Shown piece by piece: positions 1-6,696 of a DNA stretch of 15,895 nucleotides (its first letter is position 1; every line of letters starts with the position of its first letter). The stretch spans positions 1 to 15,895 of the forward strand of contig CALIJH010000082.1 in assembly GCA_938017765.1 (NCBI GenBank), in the 5' to 3' direction. Origin of the DNA: an uncultured Leptotrichia sp. (lineage in GTDB: Bacteria; Fusobacteriota; Fusobacteriia; Fusobacteriales; Leptotrichiaceae). The position numbers were made by a program, and so were the translations under genes. The notes beneath the pieces are model-generated. The model was not told the DNA's origin and ran no database searches. It worked only from the letters and a program-made list of their open reading frames with translations.

Positions 1-145
1 TTAATAAAGATAAATAATAGTCATTCTTTCCATATTCTTCTTTATATTCATTTTCAAGAATAAATTTTATAAAGTTTTCGATTTTTTTTTCGTCAAGAAA
101 CTCTTCAATTTTATCAATTTCATAAGTTATATCACATTCCAGCAT
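1..145 (-). CDS. ybeY: Endoribonuclease YbeY, N-terminal part (cut by window edge)
   Basis: The frame opens with ATG at 145 and stays open for 48 codons to the window edge. The translation starts MLECDITYEIDKIEEFLDE and continues to a KNDYYLSLL segment. This resembles the N-terminal region of YbeY, a metal-dependent endoribonuclease for 16S rRNA maturation and ribosome quality control. The catalytic HGxLHLxGyDH motif would lie outside the window, so the family call rests on weak N-terminal similarity plus context: ybeY commonly follows pgpH in fusobacteria and Firmicutes. The ATG comes one base after the pgpH TAA (TAATATG), with only a weak purine-rich site before it, which suggests translational coupling. 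The family call is an inference. Confidence 0.7.
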   Translation of the reverse strand, partial: MLECDITYEIDKIEEFLDEKKIENFIKFILENEYKEEYGKNDYYLSLL

Positions 146-146
146 A

Positions 147-2201
147 TTATTTCACTCTCTTTTCTGAATTTTCATCTAATTTAGGATATTTAATTTTTTC
201 ATGGTAGGCACCCTGTAAAACATTCAGAAATGCCCGTATTACTTTTTCAATTTCTCCTAAAGTCAAGTTAGAGTTACTTAGCTGGTTATCGTCTATTTTG
301 TATCTTATCAGGTATCTTATCAAATTTTCTATCCCTTCCCTACTTTTATCTTCGGAAGCCCTTACAGCCGCTTCAATAGTATCTGCAAGGAAAATTATAC
401 TCGACTCTTTTGTCTTCGGTTTCGGACCGCTATATCTGAAATCCGATTCCAGTACCTCTTCACCTTTTTCCAACGCTTTATAATAAAAGAACTGAACTAA
501 TGTCGTTCCATGATGTTCCAAAATTATATCAAGTATTTCCTTAGGAAGCTTGTTCTGCTTTCCGATTATATATCCGTCCCTTGTATGGGATGTTATTATC
601 AATGCACTTAATGACGGCTTTATTGTATTATGAGGATTTTTCCCGCCTTTCTGGTTTTCTACAAAGAATAACGGTCTTTTCATTTTCCCTATATCATGAT
701 AATAAGACGCTACCCTTGCAAACGTGGCATTTGCGCCTATAGCCTCTGCTCCTGCTTCTGCCAATGCCCCTACCATTATGCTATGGTGAAAAGTTCCCGG
801 AGCCGTAACAAGGAGCTGTTTCAGCAGTGTATGGGAAAAATCGCTCAGTTCTAGCAATTTTATATCGGTCAGTATATCAAAGCTATTTTCAAGATAAGGT
901 AATATTCCCAAGGCTATCATTCCTGTAAGAATACCTGAAAATACTGAAAATATAATCATAATTATAAGTATAGGAAAGGCAAGCTGGTTTATCAATCCAT
1001 AACTTAATGACATTATTCCCTGAAACATTCCCGTAAAAACACCTAATTTTACTATATCACTTCTGTTTGTAAGTTTATCAGCCCTGTATATTGCGACAAG
1101 AGTGACTGCCACAATAACTAAAAACCATGTTTCATCTCTCGAAAGCAGTATCATATTAAAAAAAGTATACGTCAGTGCAAAAACCTTATCTCCAAGTATT
1201 GTAAGAATTATAGGGATTGTCGCAAAAGGCAGTAAATATATATAAAATTCATTGTTAAAAAACAGTACATATAAAATATTTACCATTATAATAATAAGTA
1301 ATGAAGGATAAAACGCTTTTGATTCTATGACTTTTTTAGAATATTTTTTAGTCAGATAATAAAATAAAGCACTTACTAATACAAAAGTTATAATCAGTCC
1401 TGCTACTTTTCTTACTTTATCCTGACCTCTTACAAGGTTCAATTTTTCAAGTTTCTCATAATCATCAACGTCAATCACATCGCCTTTTTTGACAATTATG
1501 TCTCCCTTATATATTTTTATTTCCTTGTCTTTAAGGGAATCAAGATTGTCTTCAATTTTTTCCATAGTTTTTTTATCATTTATTTTCAAATTCGGTTTTA
1601 TAAAGTTTTTTAGAAACTTTTTATCCAAATCATCTATTTTTATATTATTTTTATCTATTATATGGTCAAAATCTTCGGTCTTGACTATTCCAACTTCATA
1701 TATTTCTTTTATTATAGTTATCAGGTTTACTACATAACCTACACTTTCCCTTTCAACTATCCCTTTAAAATCTTTCACCGTCAGATTGTATCTATTGTCT
1801 CTTATAAAATTGCTTATGCTCTGGTCGTTGGATAAATCGACTGTTTTTATATCTCTGAAAAAATTATTTATAGCAACAACTGCTTCTTCGGGTACGGAAG
1901 AAATTTTATCATACTCGGGAGTAGTATTTTTCATTATTTTTTCTTTAATCCCTTTATCTAAAATATCTACAGTATAGATAACATCTTTATAAGCTATAAT
2001 GTCTGAAGGAGCTACGCTTCCCACAGTATAATTTGCTCCTAATTTAGAAAATTCTATAATTATTCCGAAAGCAAAAAATACCAGAACCGACCATATGAAT
2101 CTGTTTATAAATTTTTTGTTGGATAATATTATCGAACTTTCTTTTCTGCTTTTCTCCTTTATTTCGAATACTATTTCCCGCCCGAATATATTTATTGTCA
2201 T
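147..2201 (-). CDS. pgpH: 7TM-HD family phosphohydrolase, PgpH/YqfF-like (c-di-AMP phosphodiesterase)
   Basis: This 684-residue membrane protein has the full PgpH architecture. A single N-terminal membrane segment lies at about 34-50. An extracytoplasmic 7TMR-HDED-type region spans about 52-265. A block of hydrophobic helices runs from about 266 to 435, and a cytosolic HD domain follows from about 450. The HD domain shows PGTFHHSIMVGALAEA (H472, H473), the YYHDIGK motif (H502, D503), KNPHNT near 521-526, H539, LEHHG (H563, H564) and a late D607. These match the metal ligands of the family. Characterised members hydrolyse cyclic di-AMP, which links the protein to potassium and cell-wall homeostasis. 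It starts 13 bp after the helicase stop, with a clear GGAGG site, and is followed at once by ybeY, so it is the middle gene of an operon. The family call is strong; the substrate is by analogy. Confidence 0.93.
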   Translation of the reverse strand: MTINIFGREIVFEIKEKSRKESSIILSNKKFINRFIWSVLVFFAFGIIIEFSKLGANYTVGSVAPSDIIAYKDVIYTVDILDKGIKEKIMKNTTPEYDKISSVPEEAVVAINNFFRDIKTVDLSNDQSISNFIRDNRYNLTVKDFKGIVERESVGYVVNLITIIKEIYEVGIVKTEDFDHIIDKNNIKIDDLDKKFLKNFIKPNLKINDKKTMEKIEDNLDSLKDKEIKIYKGDIIVKKGDVIDVDDYEKLEKLNLVRGQDKVRKVAGLIITFVLVSALFYYLTKKYSKKVIESKAFYPSLLIIIMVNILYVLFFNNEFYIYLLPFATIPIILTILGDKVFALTYTFFNMILLSRDETWFLVIVAVTLVAIYRADKLTNRSDIVKLGVFTGMFQGIMSLSYGLINQLAFPILIIMIIFSVFSGILTGMIALGILPYLENSFDILTDIKLLELSDFSHTLLKQLLVTAPGTFHHSIMVGALAEAGAEAIGANATFARVASYYHDIGKMKRPLFFVENQKGGKNPHNTIKPSLSALIITSHTRDGYIIGKQNKLPKEILDIILEHHGTTLVQFFYYKALEKGEEVLESDFRYSGPKPKTKESSIIFLADTIEAAVRASEDKSREGIENLIRYLIRYKIDDNQLSNSNLTLGEIEKVIRAFLNVLQGAYHEKIKYPKLDENSEKRVK

Positions 2202-2214
2202 TTTTTACCTCCGA

Positions 2215-4677
2215 TTATTCAGCTTCTATTAAATCAAGAATTTCATCTTTACTTTTTTCCACTATGTTTTTAGGCAATGATTTTAAAAATTTTTTTCCAT
2301 AGGATTTTTTAATTATTCTGTTATCAAGAACAGTTATAATTCCTGTATCTTTTTTACTTCTTATAAGTCTCCCCACTCCCTGCTTGAATTTGATGACCGC
2401 CTGCGGTACCTGATAATCATTGAAAGGATTTTTCCCTTTTTTCTTTATATCTTCAATGATAGCTTCCGTTACAGGGTCATTAGGCACTTTAAAGGGCAAT
2501 TTTACTATAATTACCGATTTGAGCTGCTCTCCCTGAACATCTACACCTTCCCAAAAACTGTCAGTTCCAAATAATACAGGATTTTTTGAAGATTTGAATA
2601 TTTCTATCATTTCATGTCTCGGATAGTCATTCTGTTTTATAAATGTATATTCATTTTTGTTAAAATAAGTTTTCAGTCTGTTATACAGATAATTCATTGA
2701 ACTGTATGAAGTAAATAACAAAAAACAGTGCCCTTCTGTACTTTTTATGACTTTTTCTATAAAATATTCGAGGTCATTTAAAAATTCAAGATTGTTTGGG
2801 TCGAGAGAATCGTTAGGAATGTATACTTTCATTTGCTTTTCATAGTCAAAAGGGGAACTTATAATTTCTTCCTCTATGTTATCTTTTTCCTCTCTGTCAA
2901 GCCCGATACTTTTTTTATAATAATCAAATTTATTTTCCACTGCTAAAGTTGCTGATGTAAAAACCATTCTGTTCATTTTATTAAAGAGATTTTCTTCAAG
3001 GGATTCAGCTACATCGAAAGGTGTCGCATAAAGTTTTATATTAGCCCTTGAAGTGTTTATATTGAGCCAATAGACATAATCTTCATCGTCAGACTGCAAT
3101 ATAAACTTAAAATTTGAAAAATATTGCTTCAATCTTTCAAAATATCTTGTAAAATCAAATATTACCCCATTTTCATCTTCCAATTCAAAACTGTCAATAA
3201 AATTTAAAAATTTTGCATTTTTTCTCAATAAATCTCCATATTTATCTTTTAATTCTGTCTGTAACCCTGTTATTTCTTTCCAGAACTGACTTTTCTTTAT
3301 CTCAGTTCTGTCTATTCTTCTCTTTATTTCTCCACTCCCCAATTCTTGAGCGAAAGGATAGATTATCTTATCGAAAATCACATTTCCCTCGTCATAAAAT
3401 TTATTGAGAGCTTCTATAATTTCTTCTTTCATTTCATCAGCTTTGATATAATCTTCCTGCTTAAGATTTTCATTCAGATATGCCATTAGTCTTGTCAATG
3501 CTCCCGCATTATTTGTCCCCGTTGCTCTCCTATTATGTATATTTCCTGCAATCCTACCCAATGTATATCTTGAGACTTCATAAGTAAAATAATTTCTTGC
3601 CGTATCTTCTATATTATGGGCTTCATCAAAAACTACAATATCATAGTTAGGCAATATGGAATACTCCGTATTAAATCCTATTTCGTTTCTAATTGCCAAA
3701 TCTGCAAAAAATAGATGATGATTTACTATGAGCATATTTGCATTGCCTATTTTTTTTCTTGCTTTAAAAAAATAACAATCTGATGAGCGGCTCGATGTAC
3801 ATAAATCCGCTTCGCAGTTTACTTTTTCCCATATATAATTGGGAACTTCATATTTCAACTCGCTTCTGTCGCCTGTTTCAGTAACTTCGTCCCATTCGAG
3901 AATACTTTTTAGTATTTTCTTTTCTTTTTTTTCTTCTTCGGTATCCTGTTCATTTTCAATAACATTTATATTTTTCAGTTTTCTTTTACATAGATAATTT
4001 CCCCTGCCTTTTACTATCTCATAAGTAAAATCCTCTCCGATTATTTTTTTTACTAAAGGAATGTCCTTATTTATAAGCTGTTCCTGCAAATTTATCGTAT
4101 TTGTGGATATTATCAGTTTCAGATTATTTTTTAGAGCATATAAAAGGGTAGGAAGCAGATAAGCTATTGTTTTTCCCGTTCCTGTCCCTGCTTCTATTAT
4201 GAGTTTTTTATTTTCATTCATACATTTTTCAATATATTTTGACATTTTATACTGCTCTTTACGAGGTTCAAACTTTTTGATTTTCTGATGAATTTTTCCT
4301 TTTTCTCCAAAAAATTCGTCTATATTTATCCCCGTATGTTTTTTTAAAGGAACTATTATATATATATCATTAACATCATTATTTATAATATAGGAAGCTC
4401 CGCCGCTTTCGCCGTATACACTGGAAATTGCCACATCTTCATTAGACGGTATGAGTATGCCCGAGGGATGATTGTGTATTATTACCTCATTTTTTTTCAT
4501 TCTGTTTAATAACGCTGCAACAGAGCTCTCATTTCCTCTTGCTATCACTTCAATCTTTGTAACAAGCCCTTCTTCATCAGGTACACCTCTGAAAAATACT
4601 TCGTTCCCGCCTGAATCTTCTATTTCTTTTCTCATTATTTCTACTATTTCGTTATTAATAAATTCGGCAACTTTCAT
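2215..4677 (-). CDS. dinG: DinG-family Fe-S helicase with N-terminal RadC-like JAB domain
   Basis: This 820-residue protein joins two domains. Residues 1-120 carry a JAB/JAMM metalloprotease-like signature: HNHPSG (68-73) followed by PSNED (77-81), with a possible upstream acidic residue at E26. This is the RadC form of the motif. From about 140 follows a superfamily 2 XPD/DinG helicase. Walker A is EAGTGTGKT (162-170), DEAH is at 351-354 and motif VI QGVGRLIRS is at 766-774. Four cysteines (C230, C288, C293, C301) are spaced as for a 4Fe-4S cluster. DinG helicases unwind DNA, including R-loops and damaged forks. Family members vary at the N-terminus: some carry an exonuclease domain there, and this one has JAB instead. 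AGGAGG lies just before the ATG at 4677. It is the first gene of the helicase-pgpH-ybeY operon. The gene symbol is by domain family only. Confidence 0.9.
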   Translation of the reverse strand: MKVAEFINNEIVEIMRKEIEDSGGNEVFFRGVPDEEGLVTKIEVIARGNESSVAALLNRMKKNEVIIHNHPSGILIPSNEDVAISSVYGESGGASYIINNDVNDIYIIVPLKKHTGINIDEFFGEKGKIHQKIKKFEPRKEQYKMSKYIEKCMNENKKLIIEAGTGTGKTIAYLLPTLLYALKNNLKLIISTNTINLQEQLINKDIPLVKKIIGEDFTYEIVKGRGNYLCKRKLKNINVIENEQDTEEEKKEKKILKSILEWDEVTETGDRSELKYEVPNYIWEKVNCEADLCTSSRSSDCYFFKARKKIGNANMLIVNHHLFFADLAIRNEIGFNTEYSILPNYDIVVFDEAHNIEDTARNYFTYEVSRYTLGRIAGNIHNRRATGTNNAGALTRLMAYLNENLKQEDYIKADEMKEEIIEALNKFYDEGNVIFDKIIYPFAQELGSGEIKRRIDRTEIKKSQFWKEITGLQTELKDKYGDLLRKNAKFLNFIDSFELEDENGVIFDFTRYFERLKQYFSNFKFILQSDDEDYVYWLNINTSRANIKLYATPFDVAESLEENLFNKMNRMVFTSATLAVENKFDYYKKSIGLDREEKDNIEEEIISSPFDYEKQMKVYIPNDSLDPNNLEFLNDLEYFIEKVIKSTEGHCFLLFTSYSSMNYLYNRLKTYFNKNEYTFIKQNDYPRHEMIEIFKSSKNPVLFGTDSFWEGVDVQGEQLKSVIIVKLPFKVPNDPVTEAIIEDIKKKGKNPFNDYQVPQAVIKFKQGVGRLIRSKKDTGIITVLDNRIIKKSYGKKFLKSLPKNIVEKSKDEILDLIEAE

Positions 4678-4695
4678 CTCTCCTCCTATTAGAAG

Positions 4696-4724
4696 ATTGT
4701 ACTATATATACGATTTTTTTTCAA
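4696..4724 (-). promoter_or_regulatory. Sigma70-like promoter of the helicase-pgpH-ybeY operon
   Basis: On the minus strand there is a -35 box TTGAAA (4719-4724), a 17-nt spacer and a -10 box TACAAT (4696-4701). The -10 box lies 18 bp before the helicase start codon, so the leader would be very short but would still contain the AGGAGG ribosome site (4682-4687). Spacing and boxes fit the consensus well. The call is from sequence only. Confidence 0.6.
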
Positions 4725-4754
4725 TAAATAACCTAAAATTTTTTTGTATTTAAA

Positions 4755-4814
4755 TTACAAAATAAAAAAGGAGTGTCCCAAGAGTATTTTTTCCACTTTA
4801 CGGGACAATCCCAT
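4755..4814 (-). other. Possible 19-residue ORF after the mini-array (speculative)
   Basis: An ATG at 4814 opens a 19-codon frame ending with TAA at 4755. The translation is MGLSRKVEKILLGHSFFIL, a short basic stretch followed by a hydrophobic tail. No convincing ribosome site precedes it, and it contains the inverted repeat at 4774-4807. It may be chance, a remnant of a mobile element, or a small peptide next to the crRNA-like element. It is listed only because of its position. Confidence 0.12.
4774..4807 (-). terminator. Inverted repeat between cas locus and helicase; weak terminator or IS-end scar
   Basis: TGTCCC at 4774-4779 pairs with GGGACA at 4802-4807, leaving a 22-nt loop. On the minus strand the second arm is followed after four bases by a run of six T. 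This could end transcription of the cas operon, but six base pairs with a long loop make a poor intrinsic terminator. The GGGACA/TGTCCC ends also resemble the termini of some insertion sequences, so it may be a small deletion scar of a mobile element. Neither reading is secure. Confidence 0.3.
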
Positions 4815-4836
4815 GAATTTTATTGTTTCTCATTCA

Positions 4837-4931
4837 AATATAAACTCAATTATTATTGAAAATCAATCCGAATATGAAATTATTATATAAATCTATACTG
4901 GAATATAGGCTCAATCACTATTGAAAATCAA
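4837..4931 (-). CRISPR. Degenerate two-repeat CRISPR-like mini-array with one 35-nt spacer
   Basis: Two 30-nt copies lie at 4837-4866 and 4902-4931, with 26 of 30 positions identical and a period of 65 nt. The single spacer is 4867-4901 (35 nt). Each copy contains the perfect inverted repeat TCAAT-N4-ATTGA (stems 4846-4850/4855-4859 and 4911-4915/4920-4924). Two of the four differences (4851/4916 and 4853/4918) fall in the 4-nt loop. The other two (4843/4908, 4844/4909) fall in the tail between the hairpin and the spacer-side end. On the minus strand a copy begins GTTGATTTTC, places the hairpin in the middle and leaves eight or nine bases after it. This matches how Cas6 cuts at the 3' base of a repeat hairpin to leave an 8-nt handle, so I favour the minus orientation, the same as cas. 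The element starts only 18 bp after the cas2 stop, leaving no room for a usual leader. No third copy is seen at either 65-nt step. Confidence 0.6.
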
Positions 4932-4949
4932 CAAATTGAGAATTTATCG

Positions 4950-5228
4950 TTAAAAAAAATTAGATGTCTTATCATCTTCCATTCCCCAAAATTCTTTTTC
5001 AAGCCACTTTTCCTGTCTACTTTTAAATAATAAAACCGAATCTTTATCCTCCCTGATATATACTCTCAATTCCAAATACAGTTTTCTTAAAAGAACAGTT
5101 GTTATTTCTCCTTCAAATACTGACTTCTGAACATTTGTCAAATATTTTTTACATATTTTAAAAACATTGCGTGAAACTCTTGCACCGTCATCATCTGTTG
5201 AAATATCATATACTAATATAACATACAT
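4950..5228 (-). CDS. cas2: CRISPR-associated endonuclease Cas2
   Basis: This 92-residue protein has normal Cas2 length. It begins MYVILVYDIS, with the conserved aspartate (D8) at the end of the first strand of the ferredoxin-like fold. It carries the typical NVQKSVFEG segment (32-40) and a late basic-hydrophobic strand. Cas2 forms the dimeric core of the Cas1-Cas2 integrase that inserts new spacers. Its ATG comes one base after the cas1 stop codon (TAGTATG), so translation is probably coupled. Cas2 itself looks intact, but its partner Cas1 is disrupted, so spacer acquisition from this locus is doubtful. The CRISPR-like mini-array begins 18 bp after its stop. Confidence 0.93.
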   Translation of the reverse strand: MYVILVYDISTDDDGARVSRNVFKICKKYLTNVQKSVFEGEITTVLLRKLYLELRVYIREDKDSVLLFKSRQEKWLEKEFWGMEDDKTSNFF

Positions 5229-5229
5229 A

Positions 5230-6133
5230 CTACCACCATATTTTAAAACCTTCGTATTTTTTGTCTTCCATTAAATGTTTTACTATTTTATATGCTTCTA
5301 ATCTCATCAGTCTCCTATATGATACATTTCTGCCTAAATCCCTGTGTTTTATCGTTGTTTCAAGCCTTTCATTGAAAGTTTTTAAAATTAATTTTTGTGC
5401 TTTTTCTTTCATATAAAAATAATTTGAATCCTTGGCAAAATCTTTTTCAGTTATCATTTTTTTATTTAGTAAAGAAAAAATAACTCTATCAGCAAGCAGA
5501 GGTTTAAAAACTTCCGCCAAATCCAATGATAATGAAAATCTCCTATCTCCTACACTATGCAAATAGCTTATTGTAGGATTTAACTGACTGACGTATATTT
5601 CAGATAAACAGGCAGTGTAAACGAGAGTATTTAAAAAAGAAATCATAGTATTAATCATATTATCAGGAGGTCTTTTCACTCTTTTTTCAAAATCAATTTC
5701 CTGATTTACAATGATGTTCCAGCTGTCATAATACACTTTTCTGATAGTTCCCTCTACTCCCATAAGTTCTTCAACGTTTTGCGTCCTAAAAATTCCTTTT
5801 TTCAGAGCTTTTATTTGCTCTATAATTTCTTCAAGGTCTTTTCCCCTTTCCTGATAATATCTTAAATTCCTCAATATATTAGAACTTGCAGCGTCAATTA
5901 TTAATTGTGCCAGCTCAGTTCTTTTAGTGTTATCCGTATAATTTTCGACCTGTCTGACAAACAATTTTCCTGAAACATTTGTTTCTTTAGGATAAAAAGT
6001 CCCTGTATAAAATCCGTAATAATTAAATATATGTACAGGTATCTTTAGACTTGCCGTCTGCTGCTGTAATTCTTACGACATTATCTTTTCTTTTCAGTTC
6101 TCCGTTTGAAAATATAAAATAACTTTCGGACAT
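5230..6133 (-). pseudogene. cas1: cas1, internally deleted and frameshifted in the N-terminal domain
   Basis: Cas1 is the integrase that inserts spacers. The gene opens at ATG 6133 with an AGGAG site. The first 31 codons (MSESYFIFSNGELKRKDNVV onward) look like a Cas1 start, but the frame then reaches TAA at 6023-6025. The rest of Cas1 is in another frame from about 6039, reading PVHIFNYYGFYTGTFYPKE and on to the stop at 5230. Between the parts, about 30-40 residues of the usual N-terminal beta domain (the IPVEN...GEV region) are absent: 31 plus 269 residues remain against about 330-345 expected. The C-terminal nuclease domain keeps its catalytic set: E in GVEGTIRKVYY, H in SYLHSVGD and D/E in SLDLAEVFKP. 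An internal TTG at 5964, preceded by AGGA, could start a 244-residue C-terminal fragment. Such a fragment would lack the dimerisation domain and is unlikely to integrate spacers. Confidence 0.85.
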
Positions 6134-6177
6134 TTTGACCATCTCCTGTCTGTTTTCCAAAACATAGTATACTTAAA

Positions 6178-6666
6178 CTAAATATAGCAGTATTCATAAT
6201 AGGCACATTTCTTACATCGCTTATCATTTATAACTTCAGGAGAATTTTCATTTTTACATATTTCTTCAATTTCTATCAAAACCTTTTCCAGATATGCTTC
6301 GTCCTCTTCAGATAAAATTATCTCTTTTCTTTCTCTTATTTCAGGATAATCAATTATTCCTTTTTCTATTTCTATTCCTCTTTTTTTCAGAAAATAAATA
6401 TAATATTTCACCTGCCAGATTGCCGCCTCTTCTATAGCCTTACTCTTTTTTATCTCATGGACAACTTTCCAGTTCCTTATAAAATCAATGTTTACGGTTT
6501 CTTCTATTGCTATCTGTTTTGTTTCAAAAGAATATCTGCTTTCATCGATTAATTTCCCCATTTTGACATTTTCATTAGTTTCTTCAAAGTTCAGATTTCT
6601 TGAAAAACACCATAATTTTCTTTTACAGATAAAATAATAATTCATCATTAATCCACTTATTCTCAT
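6178..6666 (-). CDS. cas4: CRISPR-associated exonuclease Cas4 (subtype I-B)
   Basis: This 162-residue protein matches the short Cas4 family, PD-(D/E)XK nucleases with an iron-sulfur cluster that trim and orient new spacer precursors. It shows FICKRKLW with the first cluster cysteine (C14). The nuclease core follows as D61 (NIDFI), E71-x-K73 (HEIKKSK) and Q85 with a following Tyr pair (QVKYY). The C-terminal cluster cysteines are C151, C154 and C160 (CKKCAYYEYC). All expected residues are present, so the gene looks functional. It starts 30 bp after the cas3 stop with an AGGTGA site, and a 44-bp gap separates it from the cas1 remnant. Because Cas4 works with Cas1-Cas2, its role here is uncertain if Cas1 is dead. 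Confidence 0.93.
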   Translation of the reverse strand: MRISGLMMNYYFICKRKLWCFSRNLNFEETNENVKMGKLIDESRYSFETKQIAIEETVNIDFIRNWKVVHEIKKSKAIEEAAIWQVKYYIYFLKKRGIEIEKGIIDYPEIRERKEIILSEEDEAYLEKVLIEIEEICKNENSPEVINDKRCKKCAYYEYCYI

Positions 6667-6696
6667 AATAAATTCACCTGATTCAGTATTATCAAA

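Noticed and set aside
4837..4931. Plus-strand orientation of the mini-array, suggested by ATTGAAAA, which resembles the common ATTGAAAC handle
   Set aside because: In that orientation the handle would overlap the hairpin stem. The minus orientation leaves an 8-9 nt tail after the hairpin, begins GTTGA as many I-B repeats do and agrees with cas. It is not excluded.
4932..4996. A further repeat copy at the next 65-nt step into cas2, or at 4772-4801
   Set aside because: Neither position resembles the 30-nt copies, so only two repeats are supported.
6041..6133. A separate small gene before the long cas1 frame
   Set aside because: Its translation is the expected Cas1 N-terminus and sequence after the junction continues Cas1 in another frame, so both are parts of one broken gene.
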